A DNA stretch of 61,093 nt from NCBI GenBank assembly GCA_016720805.1, contig JADKJZ010000012.1, positions 1-61,093 on the forward strand, in the 5' to 3' direction. A program made the position numbers and the translations under genes. Of this stretch, positions 1 to 10,503 are shown piece after piece; position 1 is the stretch's first letter; every line of letters starts with the position of its first letter. Below the pieces are notes generated by a model, which searched no databases, had not been told where the DNA came from, and saw nothing but the letters and a program-made list of their open reading frames with translations. The DNA comes from Gemmatimonadota bacterium (GTDB taxonomy: Bacteria; Gemmatimonadota; Gemmatimonadetes; Gemmatimonadales; GWC2-71-9).

Positions 1-1113
1 CGCCGTCATGTGCCGCCACCGTCTCGTCGACCCAGCGCGCCATCGGCGGGCGCATCCGCACGGCCGACGCGTTGACCATCAGGACGACGGTGATCTTCGA
101 CGCGGGGTAATAGCGCAACTCCGTGAGATAGCCCGGGAAGAAGCCGCTGTGCCCACGCACCGGACCCGCCGCGGTGCTGTCGCGGAGGATCATGCCGAGG
201 CCGTAGTTCGTGCCCGCACCGAGCATCCGCGCCGGCGTGCCACGCGTCGCCCGCGCGAGCAGCGAGTCGCCGTGAATCGCGCCGCCGAAATACGCTGCTG
301 CCCCAGCGGGAAGGCATCGGCCGCGCTTGCGGCATAGCCGCCACCGGCCCCCTCGAACTGCGGGTTGACGATCATCACGCCACCGTCGAGCATCGCGTCG
401 CGGCCGCCGAAGGGATTCTGGGCACCGGCATAGCCCTGCACCACGCCGGGAAGCGTCCGTGAATCCGAGGGGAGCGTGTTGGTCAACTTCATCGGCACCA
501 GGAAGCGGCGGCGGATTTCGTCGTCGATCGGCTTCCCGGTGATCCGCTCCAGCACCCGCGCGAGCAGCCATGCAGTTGGTGTCGGAGTAGTCCCACCCGG
601 CACCGGGGGCAAACGGTGGCGTGGCGCCGTGCAGGTAGCGCACCTGGTCGCGCGGATCCCAGACGCGCCCGGGATCGGACGTCAGCGTCGCGGTGAACTC
701 GGGGCGAAATTCGTAGCGGACAATCCCCGACGTGTGGGTCATCAGCTGCCGCACGGTGATGCTCGACGCGTTGGCGACCGAGTCCCACCACCCTTGACCG
801 CCCACATATCGGCTCACCGGCGCATCGAGCGAGAGTTTTCCTCGCGCACCAGCCGCATCGCGACGGCGGCGACGAAGCCTTCCCGACGTCTCCCCATGAG
901 CAGGCGTGCATCGGGGCGCAGCGGCCGCTTCAGGGCGGCGGCCGCTATGCCGCTGGCGATGGCGACGACCCGGCCATCGGGGAAGGCGACTCCCAGGACC
1001 GCCCCGGGGACACCGGTGGCGGTGCGATAGCTGTCGAGGCGGGCCTGCAGGGTGCGCTCGACCGTGTCCTGCGGGGCGAGCGTGGCGAGCGCGAGGAGCA
1101 GGAGAGGAGTCAT
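1..1113 (-). CDS. Secreted serine hydrolase, class C beta-lactamase family (frameshifted, C terminus off the window)
   Basis: Penicillin-binding-protein-fold serine hydrolase, probably exported. From ATG 1113 the protein opens with a signal peptide (MTPLLLLALATLAPQ), then a domain start typical of the family (TGVPGAVLGVAFPDGRVV). The region of the catalytic SxxK, near 890, reads GDVGK followed, in another frame, by FVAAVAMRLV; the YxN region reads GWDYSDTN near 590; VLERITGKPIDDEI follows near 530. These pieces lie in different frames, so at least three indels break the gene (near 890, 840 and 580, with another near 300). The pieces are collinear and well conserved, so I favour sequencing error over decay. 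The catalytic serine itself falls at a disturbed spot and reads Asp. It could be an esterase, a D-alanyl-D-alanine peptidase or a true beta-lactamase; the sequence does not decide. Confidence 0.6.
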
Positions 1114-1119
1114 GCCCGA

Positions 1120-1125
1120 AGGATA
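1120..1125 (-). promoter_or_regulatory. Putative -10 box (TATCCT) 6 bases before the serine hydrolase start
   Basis: On the minus strand the hexamer TATCCT lies 6 bases upstream of ATG 1113, with no purine-rich ribosome binding site between. It is one of eight such boxes in the window and would place the transcript start at or next to the start codon. A matching -35 box is not evident. Confidence 0.35.
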
Positions 1126-1170
1126 CGGCAATGGTCGGGGCCGGGTTTCCCCGACCCCGACCACACCGGT

Positions 1171-2641
1171 TCACTTCGCCGGCGACACCGCCGTGACGAG
1201 GCCTCGCGCGGAGCCGATCCACTCCACGGCCATCCCCCGTGCCGCGAGCCGTGCGATCAGCGCCGCCTGCTCGACCTGATGCGTCGGGGCGCCCGCCGCC
1301 GGGAGGTAAAGCCACTTGAGCGTCGGCGAGTAGACCGCCATCGCGCCGACGAGGTCGGGCGCCGTGAACGGCTCGAGCCAAAGCGAGTCGCTGCCCACCC
1401 GAATCCAGCGCGGCGTGGTCACGACCGTCCGACGCGGCGCGCCCGGTCACGCGCCGGATGATCGGCGCGCGCCCGGCGCGCCACGCAGAGCGGCTGCTCT
1501 GTGCCGGTGAACCACCGCGCGCCGCCATTCGCGGGGGACGGGATCGTCGCGATGCCGGCGCCGACCGGGACACCCGGTGCCACCTGCGCGAGCCACGCGG
1601 TAACCAGCCCGACCGCGCCCTCGTGCTGTGCCGTCTCCATCAGACCCACTGCCCGCCGATCTAACACCGCGCCCGGGGTGCCCAGCGTCGGCGGCGTGGT
1701 GGCGAAGCGCTCACGCACGAGTTTCCCATCGAGGCGAGATCGACCTGCCACATCGGCCGCTGTTCGGTGGCGAGGTAGACCCGCGCGACCGAATCGCTGA
1801 TGGCAAAGGAGTCGGCTGGGGCAGGGGCGTCGACCGCCATGGCGAGGACGGTCATCCGCTTGTATGGCACGCCGAGCCGGTGCATCGCGCTGACGCGGCA
1901 GCAGCAGCGCCGGAAGCGATGCGCTGCCACCCGGAGGTACCAGAACTCCACCTCGTGGCGGCCCCACGGTGCGAGGCCGAAGTCGGCGACCCCGTTTCAG
2001 CGTGGAAGCGCACCATGGCTGGCAAGGCATCGCCGCGACGCACGAAGAGCGTTGCGGGCCAGCCATCGACGGTAGCCTCGCAGTCGCGCGTGCGCCGCGC
2101 CGTCGATCGTGGTGTCGGCCAACTGGCGCAAGGCGGGATCATGGCGCAGCTGCAACACCAGCCGCTCCGGTGCGAAGGCAAAGAGCTCGCGGCGTTCGTC
2201 GACATACGCGAGGTTGAGCGGGCCCCACGCCGGGGCGGCGTTCGGCGCCGCTGGCATCAGTCGCACGGCAATGGTGTCGCGCACCACGTCGACGATCGCC
2301 GTCGCGGGTCCGCCGCCGAGGAACTGGCGTGTGTTGCGCCAGGCGCGGGTGGTGTAGTCGCGCAGCTCGACATTCCGCTCGTACGACGGCAGGTCCGCAA
2401 ATTGGCGATCCGCGAAGGTGGTGCGCGCTCACTGCGTCATCATGCCGAGCCGAAGCGAGCGGATGCCGCGGAGCGCCGAGCCGCCACCCATCCGGGCGAT
2501 GGTGCGGTCGAGAGCGCGGCGGCAGGTGCCGGCACCTGCGCCGAGTCCGACGAACGGCATTCCGACAAGAAGCAACCTCAGGAGCAGGGCGGTGCGTCGC
2601 CATGGGGCCTCAAGGGGAGAAGGTGACCAACGACAGACCAT
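1171..2641 (-). CDS. Secreted protein of unknown function (frameshifted)
   Basis: I do not recognise a catalytic family with certainty. Reading from ATG 2641 gives a positively charged start, a hydrophobic stretch (TALLLRLLLVGMPFVGLGAG) and then ALDRTIARMGGGSALRGIRS, a phrase typical of the leading domain found before some secreted metallo-beta-lactamase-fold hydrolases. The C-terminal part (AVYSPTLKWLYLPAAGAPTH...) resembles the tail of such enzymes, but I find no HxHxDH metal motif. The protein is spread over at least four frame changes (roughly 2410, 2060, 1950-1900, 1700 and 1440). The segments are collinear and share one composition, so they are one gene. It shares the strand with the serine hydrolase 57 bases downstream and may be co-transcribed. 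Function is open. Confidence 0.45.
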
Positions 2642-2780
2642 GACCGAGGGGGGGTCCGGGTTTTTGTTTTTGGTCCTCGGTGGGCGAGATCTCGACGCCT
2701 CGACCGCTCGGCCCAACGCGCCTTGGCGAGATCGCGTCCTCGCGGGGCGAACCGCGGCCCGACCGGCCTCATTTCGGCGC

Positions 2781-2786
2781 TAGTTT
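2781..2786 (+). promoter_or_regulatory. Putative -10 box (TAGTTT) 6 bases before the histidine kinase start
   Basis: TAGTTT is followed after 6 bases by ATG 2793, with no ribosome binding site between. It matches the leaderless-type arrangement seen upstream of seven other genes in this window. Confidence 0.35.
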
Positions 2787-2792
2787 CTTCGC

Positions 2793-3872
2793 ATGGCCTC
2801 CCCGAACGCCTCCCCCTGCGCCCCGCGCCGCCACCGGCGCTGCTCCCGGTCGTCTTCGGCGCGACCACGCTGCTGACGGCGGCTCAGGGCCATCTCCCGC
2901 GCAAGGCCTCGGGCGAGGCGGCGAAGCTCGGCGATGTCCTCGCCGTCGGGGCGGCGACCTGGGTCGGCTGGTTTTGCGCCGCCCCGCTGATCATCGCACT
3001 CGGTCGACGGGTCCCGTTCAGCCGGACCACGTGGCTGCGTGCGACGGTGGTCCATACGTTGGCAATGACCGTCTGCTACGTCGTCTCGGTGTTCGTGCTG
3101 ATTTGGATCTCCCTGCAGCTCCTGTCGCCAACAGAAGCCCTGACGCGCGAGATGATCACGCGCACGCTCCTCACCTCGTCGCGACTCTCGCTGGCGATCT
3201 TCACCTACGTCACCATCCCAGACCCGACCACGTGCTGCTGACGCGTGAGGCGCTGCGGCTCCGCGAACTGCAGGCCTCGCGGCTCGAAGCCACCGCGACG
3301 CAGGCCCGACTCGACGCGCTGGCCGCGCGGCTCGAACCGCACTTCCTCTTCAACGCGCTGCAATCGGTGAGCGCGCCCATCGACAGCGACCCGGCGCGCG
3401 CCCGCACCATGCTGGCCCAGATCGGCGACTTGTTGCGCGATGCCCTCGCCGCGCCCGAGTCGGGCGAGGTGTCGGGTGCACGAGGAGCGTCGGTCCCGGG
3501 CGCTACCTCGCGATCGAGGAGACGCGCTTTGCCGATCGGCTGCATGTGGAGTGGGCGGTCGCGCCCGACACCGAGGCGGTGATGGTGCCGCGCTTCCTGC
3601 TGCAACCGATCGTCGAGAATGCGCTGCGCCACGGCCTCGCGGTCCTCCCCGAGGGTGGTCGGCTGCGGATCACCGCCACGCGCGAGCCGCAGTGCCTGCG
3701 GCTCATCGTCTGGAACGACGGCGCGCCGCCCCCTGCGACGCCGCGTGAGGGGGTCGGGTCTCGCGACGACGCGGGAGCGACTCGCCGCACGCTACGGTGT
3801 CGCGGGCTCGCTGACGCTCCGCGCGGTTCAGAGGCGGGTGGCGTCGAGACGGTCATCGAGCTCCCGGCGTGA
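2793..3872 (+). CDS. LytS/YehU-type sensor histidine kinase (frameshifted)
   Basis: Inner-membrane sensor kinase of the His_kinase (PF06580) class. The N-terminal half has hydrophobic segments (ALLPVVFGATTLL; VGWFCAAPLIIALG; VVHTLAMTVCYVVSVFVLIW). The phosphoacceptor motif LEPHFLFNALQSV sits near 3335-3375, with His as the expected phosphorylated residue. The ATP-binding part follows with PRFLLQPIVENALRHGL (N box) near 3590-3640 and LIVWNDGAPP near 3700. The halves fall in different frames, with breaks near 2800, 3220, 3480 and 3740. The start is taken at ATG 2793, just after a -10-like box. The gene ends in a GTGA overlap with the LytTR regulator, so the two form one two-component unit. The input signal is unknown. 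Confidence 0.72.
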
Positions 3873-4643
3873 GCACCATGCGCGTCGTGGCCGCCGACGA
3901 CGAGCCACTGCTGCTCGCCGACCTCGTGCGCCTCCTCCCCGCGCCAGCCCGACGTCACGGTGGTGGGTGAGGCGAAGAACGGCCTCGAAGTCCTCGACCT
4001 CGTCGACCGCACTCACCCCGATGCGCTCTTCCTCGACATCCGCATGCCGGGGCTCGACGGCCTCGGCGTCGTCGCCGAACTCGACCCCGCCCACGCCCCT
4101 GCCGTCGTCTTCGTAACCTCGTTCGATGAGTATGCCGTGCAGGCGTTCGAGGCACAGGCTGTGGACTACCTCTTGAAGCCCTTCGACCCCGCCAGGCTCG
4201 CCAAGGCGGTCGATCGGGTGCGGGGCGGATCGGCCGGGATCAGGGCGAGGCCCTGCACGGAGCATCGCCGGGCTCGCCGCACGGCAGTTGGTCGCCCCGG
4301 TGGAGTACCTCGAACGGATCGCGGCGCGTGGGGTCGGCCGCCGACGACCGTCCTTGAGGTCGCCGACATTCGCTGGATCGAAGCGGCCGACAACTACGTC
4401 CGGCTGCATACCGCAGAGGGCGTCCACCTCTCCTGCCGGACCATGCGCGATCTCGAGGCCCTCCTCGACCCGAAGCGCTTCGCCAGGATCCACCGCTCCG
4501 CCATCGTCGCCCTGCGGCTGGTCCGTGAGCTGCGCCCCCTGGGCGACGGCGACCAGGAGCTCCTGCTGGAGGGCGGCGGCCGCCTGGTTCTCACCCGCTC
4601 CTACCGCGACGCCTTCGAGGCACGCTTTGGCGGGGTGGCCTGA
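3869..4643 (+). CDS. LytTR-family response regulator (frameshifted)
   Basis: DNA-binding response regulator partnered with the kinase just upstream. The receiver domain starts MRVVAADDEPLLLADL (acidic pocket DDE), has the phosphoacceptor Asp in DALFLDIRMPGLDG, and ends with FVTSFDEYAVQAFEAQAVDY and LLKPFDPARLAKAVDRV, so Thr/Ser and Lys positions are intact. The C-terminal LytTR domain includes VADIRWIEAADNYVRLHT, FARIHRSAIVAL and LVLTRSYRDAF. GTG 3869 overlaps the kinase stop; ATG 3878 is an alternative start three codons in. Frame breaks lie near 3940 (before VVGEAKNGLEV) and as a compensating pair near 4225-4350 in the interdomain linker. LytTR regulators usually bind paired direct repeats; I did not find a convincing target upstream. 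Confidence 0.75.
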
Positions 4644-4706
4644 CCCCACGGCGTTCTTCAGTCCCCCTCGGCGCTGCCTGCCGTTGCCCCCCGCCGCCTC
4701 GGCCCG

Positions 4707-4712
4707 TAGCTT
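4707..4712 (+). promoter_or_regulatory. Putative -10 box (TAGCTT) before the SDR gene
   Basis: TAGCTT ends 8 bases before ATG 4721. The identical hexamer precedes ubiE, asd and the barrel gene at 30344 at nearly the same distance. Confidence 0.35.
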
Positions 4713-4720
4713 CGCTGGAT

Positions 4721-5589
4721 ATGTCCCCGTATCCTGGCGCCGCCCCCGATCCTTGGTCGGCTGCCCTTGCCGCGTCGGTCGCCGAGCCGACCCCCGAGAC
4801 TGAACCCCCGCCCCGCGGCCGCCGAGGCCGTGACGCCGGGGCGAGTCGCCGTGGTCACGGGCGGCGCCACCGGCCTGGGACGCACCATCGCCCTCGAGTT
4901 CGGCCGGCTGGGGTACCGCGTCGCCTTCTGCTGGTTCGAGATGGGCGGGCGGGATGTCGAGGCCACCGCGCTGATGACCGAGGCGACGCTCACGACGATG
5001 GGGTGCGAGGTCTACGCGGCGCGGTGCGACGTGCGCGACCGTGCCCAGGTCGAGGCGTTCATCGCCGAGGTGGTGCGCCGCTTCGGCACGGTCGATTGCC
5101 TGGTCAACAATGCCGGCATCGCCCGCGATGGCGCGCTGTGGCGGATGACGGACGAGGCGTGGACCACCGTCTTCGACACCAACGTGGCTGGCGCCTTCCA
5201 TTGCGTGGCGGCCTGCGCCCCCCACTTCCGCCGGCAGCACTGGGGCAAGGTCGTCAACATCTCGGCGCACCAGGCCGCGCGTCCCGGCTTCGGGGTCGCC
5301 AATTACGCGGCTAGCAAGGCAGCGCTGGAAGGCTTCACGCGGGCGGCCGCGGTCGAGCTCGGCCCCTCGAATGTGAATGTCAACGCGGTCGCCCCGGGCT
5401 TCGTGCACACCGAGCGCCTCGACGAGCTGCCCTCGGACGTCATTGAGCGGGCCCAGAAGCGCGCCGTGCTGGGCCGGCCTGGCGGAGCCGGAGGACCGTC
5501 GCCGCGGTCATCGCCTTCCTCTGTTCCGATGCGGCACGCCACGTGACCGGGCAAGTCATCGCCGTAGACGGCGGGCTCTCGCTGGAATA
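4721..5589 (+). CDS. SDR-family oxidoreductase, FabG/PhaB-like (frameshifted)
   Basis: NAD(P)-dependent short-chain dehydrogenase resembling 3-oxoacyl-ACP or acetoacetyl-CoA reductases. It has the Rossmann motif VVTGGATGLGRTIALEFGR, the structural motif VNNAGIARDG, the catalytic YAASK, and the classical C-terminal CSDAARHVTGQVIAVDGGLS, reached after a frame change near 5475. A second break near 4805 separates the start (MSPYPGAAPDP, ATG 4721 just after a -10-like box) from the Rossmann fold. The serine normally 13 residues before the catalytic Tyr is displaced: position -13 is Ala and the nearest Ser (in VNISAHQ) is at -14, so the active-site loop may carry one extra residue. Substrate cannot be read from sequence. 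Confidence 0.72.
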
Positions 5590-5599
5590 GCTTTCCGCG

Positions 5600-6243
5600 G
5601 TGAAATTCCCCGCCTCCCACCATCCTGCGCTGCTTCTTGCTGCCATGCTCCTCTGCGTGGCGGCGCCAGCCTGCGCACAGGCCACCAAGGAAGCGAAGGA
5701 ACCGAAGCTCGCGCCGGCCCCGGCGCTGTTGTTGTCGCCGCTCGCCGGGCAGTCGATTCCGGTGCTGCCGGTGACCTACTCGTCGTCGATTCGGCAGCGG
5801 GTTCGGGCATGCCGACCGATCTGCACAGCCGGTTGCGCTGGGCCGACTCGCTCATCGGCGAGGTGCTGCAGATGCGCGGCCCCGAGGTGACGTGGCTGTT
5901 GGGCGAGGAACTGCGCCGCATCGCGCGCCGCGCGCCGGGCACCATCAACGATCCCGACAAGATGGGACAGGCGATGCCCGGGCCGACGGCCTCAAGCGCA
6001 TCCCGATCCGCTCTTCTCGCAGATGCGGATGCTCGCCGCGCTCACCAACGGCCGCCAGGTGATGGTGCCTGCAGCGGTCCGCTTCCAGGCCATGCCGGCC
6101 GGCATCCGCGCCGAGGTGGTGCTGGTGCTGGCTGATGCCCGGAGCGGTGCGCTGCTCTGGCGCAGCACGCCGTTCGCGATTGCGGCCACGCCGTCGGCTG
6201 CCCTCGCGGCCGCCGTCGCCAGGATCCTCCCGATTTCAACTGA
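5600..6243 (+). CDS. Exported protein of unknown function (frameshifted)
   Basis: Not a family I recognise. GTG 5600 starts a clear signal peptide (HHPALLLAAMLLCVAAPACA then QATKEAKEPK). The mature part is in other frames: LRWADSLIGEVLQMRGPEVT and LLGEELRRIARRAPGTINDP near 5830-5965, then MRMLAALTNGRQVMVPAAVR and AEVVLVLADARSGALLWRST near 6025-6160. Frame breaks lie near 5770, 5980 and 6230. Restoring one C near 6230 gives the ending ILPDFN and stop TGA 6241-6243, which separates it cleanly from the isocitrate dehydrogenase that otherwise appears fused in frame. The ALLWRS phrase recalls lipoproteins or beta-propeller-like assembly factors, but that is too weak for a call. Confidence 0.5.
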
Positions 6244-6247
6244 GTTC

Positions 6248-7240
<993 letters not shown>

Positions 7241-7266
<26 letters not shown>

Positions 7267-7530
7267 GGTCCCCTGCAGCGATTGCGGGCGACGGGTGCCC
7301 GACATCGACTTCAACGAACGGTGCCCGGATTGCCAGAAGCGCTGGCGGCGTCGGGTCACGGGGTGGCCCGTCGTGCGGCCCTGGTTGGTGGGGCGGTCAC
7401 GGCGGCGTGGAGCCTGATACGCCCAGCGACGTCTCCCGAAGGCCAGTGGTATGCCGTGACCGCCGTTCCGGTGGTCGCCGTCCTGGTCTACAAGATTGCC
7501 GGCCGCGTGGCCGAGGAGATGCTGCGATGA
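7241..7530 (+). CDS. Small zinc-ribbon membrane protein (frameshifted)
   Basis: Small protein of about 95 residues: a zinc ribbon CSDCGRRVPDIDFNERCPDC (two CxxC knuckles) followed by basic residues and a hydrophobic segment ending in VVAVLVYKIAGRVAEEMLR. GTG 7241, inside the end of the dehydrogenase gene, is the only suitable start in the ribbon frame. The membrane half is in another frame, so one indel lies near 7365. It overlaps the next gene in an ATGA and is probably translated with it. Role unknown; such ribbons often tether to nucleic acid or act as structural caps. Confidence 0.5.
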
Positions 7531-8916
7531 CCCGATCCCTGCGATTTCCGATGCTGGCGCTGGTGGCGCCCGCGACGCTGGTGGCGCAACAACCGGCGGA
7601 TGCCCCCCCTCCGTCACCCTCTTCAATTCCGGCCGCGTGCTGATCCGTCGCACGCTCCCGGCCGCGATCGCCGCCGGCACGTCGACGGTGTCGCTGCCGC
7701 TCGGGATCTTCGAGCCGGCATCGCTGATGCTCCTCGAGCCGGGCGTGAAGCTCGGCCGCGTCTCCTTCGACGGTGCGTCGACGGAAGAGGCGCTGCTGCG
7801 GCGGCACATCGGCGAGGAGTTCCAGTTCGAGCGCAGATGGGAACGGCACTCTGGATCACTCCGCGCCGGGTTGATCGCACTGCAGCCGGAGCGGTGGCAG
7901 GTCGGCGGCGCGAATCGTCTTCGGGCGCCCCGGCCAGATCCGTTGGGAACCGTCCCGCGTGCCGGCGACGCCGGTCAGCGACCTGACGCTCACCAGTGAC
8001 CGGGCGCGCAGCAGCGTGAAGATGATGTACGCCACGAGCGGCGCGTCGTGGGGCGTCTCCTACTCGCTCATCCTCGGCGCGGCCGGTCGGATCGAAGGGG
8101 CGGCGTCGATCATGAGCGGTACGCTCGACCTGGCGAATGCCGAGGTGCAGTTGCTCGCCGGGGACATTGGTGTGCAGGCACCGAGCCGGTCGCCTCAGGC
8201 GTACGCGATGGCGGCCAAGGGTCGCGGGTCGCACGATCAACGCCTTCGACGATGTCCGCGCCGTCTCAGGAAGCGGTCGGCGAGGCGCGGCTCTACACGT
8301 TGCCGGGGCGGATCACCTTCACGCCCGGGACGCAGCTGGTCACGCCGCTCTTCGACCCGACGCCGGCTCGCGCCGAGCGGCGCTTCACGGTGTCAGGCGG
8401 CATTCCGTTCTGGGGCGGCTTCGCGCAGGAAGAGGATGAACGCGAGGTGCCGGTCGCGGTCACGTACCGCCTCGAGCGGAAGCTCGGCACGACCTTCGGC
8501 GACCTCCCGCTCCCGGTGGCGGCGTGCAGGTCTTCGACACCGACAAGGCGGGGCGGCTGCAGTTGATCGGGATGGGTGCGATCGGCCACACCGCACCTGG
8601 AGAGGAGCTCAACGTCTCGACCGGGACCGCGTTCGACGTGACGGCCAAGCGGACGCAGACGGCGTTCACGACCACGCGCAGCACGGCGCCAAACACCAAT
8701 CGCACCATCGCGATGGCGTCGTATCGCGTCGACCTGCAGAACGCCAAGGACTCGGCGGTGGTGGTCGAGGTGCGCGAGGATCGCGGCGGCGAGTGGTCGA
8801 TCGTCGAGAGCTCGGTGCCGGTGCAGAAACGCTCGGCGACCCGCGCCGTCTTCCCGGTGACGGTGCCGGCCAAGGGGAAGGCGACGTTGACCTACCGCGT
8901 GCGCGTGGTCTGGTGA
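7527..8916 (+). CDS. DUF4139-like secreted protein (frameshifted)
   Basis: Exported protein matching the DUF4139 (mucoidy-inhibitor-like) pattern. A signal peptide (MTRSLRFPMLALVAPATLVA) is followed by SVTLFNSGRVLIRRTLP, the usual opening about surface appendage-like beta structure. Later come SSVKMMYATSGASWGVSYSL and DLANAEVQLLAGDIGVQAPS, the family's 'arrangement into bonds of superoxide-like chain' region, and a beta-rich end (TAKRTQTAFTTTRSTAPNTN; SVPVQKRSATRAVFPVTVPA). Breaks near 7605, 7835, 7900, 8230 and 8520 interrupt the frame. It overlaps its upstream neighbour (ATGA) and the phosphoesterase downstream (GTGA), so it sits in a tight cluster. Molecular function of DUF4139 proteins is not settled. 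Confidence 0.6.
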
Positions 8917-9764
8917 CCCCCATCACGCTGCTGCAGTGCTCCGACCTGCATTTCGGTCGGGACGCCGACTTGGCACAGGTGGCCGGGCTCGAAGCCCTGG
9001 CCACCGCCCTGTCGCCGTCGGCGGTCGTCATCGCCGGCGACCTGACGCAGCGTGCCCGGCACGGTGAGTTCCAGCGCGCGCTCGACTTCGTGCAAGCGAT
9101 GCGCCGAATCGCCCCGACGCTGGTGGTGCCCGGCAACCACGATGTCGAGTGGTGGACCACACCATTCGACGTCATCGGCGCGGCCGCGAAGTACGAGAAG
9201 TACACCCGCTACTTCGGCGTCGACCTCACGCCGACGCTGGTCATCGAAGGCGCGGTGCTCTGCGGCGTGCTGACCTCGTACGGCGTCACCGCCGGCTCGA
9301 TGACGTACAACCTGAACGACATGGCGGTGAAGGGGCACCTGCCGGCGCGGGAAACCGAACGCGCCGGCACCCGCTTCGCGGAAGAAGGCCCGGAGTTGCT
9401 GCGCGTCATGGTCATGCATCAGAACCTGCTGCGCGGCCGCATTTCGCAGCGCATGGGACTGGCCCGCTGGCGCGCGGCCTGGCGCCAGGTGATGGGCGCC
9501 GGCACCGACCTGGTGCTCTGCGGTCACGATCATGAAGAGGGCGCCGGCACGCTGCCCAACGGCGTCATCGTCGCCACCTCGAGTACCCACACGTCACGCA
9601 CCCGCGGTCATCGTCCGTCGGCCTGCAACGTCATCACCGCCGACGACGAGTCGATCACCGTGCGTCACTATCTCTGGGAAGCGGCCCTCGGCCTCTTCCA
9701 GCCCGGCCCCGAACACGCCTTTGCTCGGCCACGCGTCGCCGACCCCGCTGCCGCCCGTGGCTGA
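8913..9764 (+). CDS. Metallophosphoesterase
   Basis: Calcineurin-like phosphoesterase of about 283 residues, first intact gene of the window. The binuclear-metal motifs are all present: DLHFGRD near residue 10 (D-x-H), VVIAGDLTQRA near 37 (GD), VVPGNHDVEWW near 68 (GNHD), MVMHQNL near 165 (H) and VLCGHDHEEGAG near 200 (GHxH). GTG 8913 overlaps the preceding stop by GTGA. The family includes phosphodiesterases of cyclic nucleotides, nucleotides and lipid intermediates; nothing here decides the substrate. The last residues overlap the start of the SprT-like gene by 8 bases. Confidence 0.85.
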   Translation: MTPITLLQCSDLHFGRDADLAQVAGLEALATALSPSAVVIAGDLTQRARHGEFQRALDFVQAMRRIAPTLVVPGNHDVEWWTTPFDVIGAAAKYEKYTRYFGVDLTPTLVIEGAVLCGVLTSYGVTAGSMTYNLNDMAVKGHLPARETERAGTRFAEEGPELLRVMVMHQNLLRGRISQRMGLARWRAAWRQVMGAGTDLVLCGHDHEEGAGTLPNGVIVATSSTHTSRTRGHRPSACNVITADDESITVRHYLWEAALGLFQPGPEHAFARPRVADPAAARG

Positions 9765-10503
9765 GGTCGCCGAACGTCTCGGAAGCCTCGCCGCCGAGCC
9801 ACAGCTCTCCCTCGGACTCGATGTCGATCCCGAACGCGCGCTGCCCGATCGTCTCTTCCGCCTCGGTCTTGCGCCCGGCACCATGGTCACACTGACGCGC
9901 AATCGCACCGTGCTGGTGAGCCATCATCCGCGCTACGGGCTCCGGCTGCACGCGGGCTATGCGTGGGCACCGGATGACGTCCTCTCGGCGATCCTCACCT
10001 TCCTGCGACCGCGCGTCTCGAAGGCGGAACGCCTCGTCGCGCGGCGCCGCTTCCTCGCCTTTCCCGTCGACCGCCACGCGCCGTCGCGGGTCACGCCGCA
10101 TCGTGGCCCGCGCCCCGTCGCGCCGGAACACGAAGTCATCATCGGCCGGCTGATGCGGCTGCACGAGATCCTCAACGCCCGGCACTTCCAGGGCGCGCTC
10201 GGCACCATCCCGATCCGCCTCTCCGACCGGATGTCGACGCGCCTGGGTGAGTTCCGCGCCGATCACGACGGTCGCCCCGTCGAGATCACCCTCTCCCGGC
10301 GTCACGTCCGCCGCGACGGCTGGCCCGCCGCGACCGAGACGCTGCTGCACGAGATGGTGCACCAATGGCAGTGCGAGACAGGCCACCCGCTCGACCACGG
10401 CGTCTCCTTCCGCCGGAAGGCGAAGGAAGTGGGGATCCGACCGAACGCCACGGCGCCGGCGGGGTATCCCTCGCATCTCGATCTCTACGGAACGATTGCA
10501 TGA
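9757..10503 (+). CDS. SprT-like zinc metalloprotease-fold protein
   Basis: About 248 residues. The C-terminal half carries the SprT-like signature: RLMRLHEILNARHFQGALG, then LHEMVHQWQCETGHPLDHG with HExxH and a downstream His, then SFRRKAKEVGI. The N-terminal part (roughly residues 1-110: SLGLDVDPERALPDRLFRLG, TLTRNRTVLVSHHPRYGL) is not one I can place, so this is longer than a bare SprT domain. GTG 9757 is chosen because it overlaps the phosphoesterase stop, as is usual here. It ends in ATGA with the acyl-CoA dehydrogenase. SprT-like folds in eukaryotes (SPRTN) cut DNA-protein crosslinks; whether this one is a protease is unknown. Confidence 0.75.
   Translation: MAEVAERLGSLAAEPQLSLGLDVDPERALPDRLFRLGLAPGTMVTLTRNRTVLVSHHPRYGLRLHAGYAWAPDDVLSAILTFLRPRVSKAERLVARRRFLAFPVDRHAPSRVTPHRGPRPVAPEHEVIIGRLMRLHEILNARHFQGALGTIPIRLSDRMSTRLGEFRADHDGRPVEITLSRRHVRRDGWPAATETLLHEMVHQWQCETGHPLDHGVSFRRKAKEVGIRPNATAPAGYPSHLDLYGTIA

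Noticed and set aside
2643..2681. Terminator with ACCGAGG/CCTCGGT arms and T-rich loop
   Set aside because: It lies between two divergent gene starts, where no terminator is needed, the loop is 25 bases and the T-run is inside the loop.
3828..5408. Open frame of about 520 codons opposite the response regulator and SDR genes
   Set aside because: Same reason: the plus strand has recognisable receiver, LytTR and Rossmann motifs.
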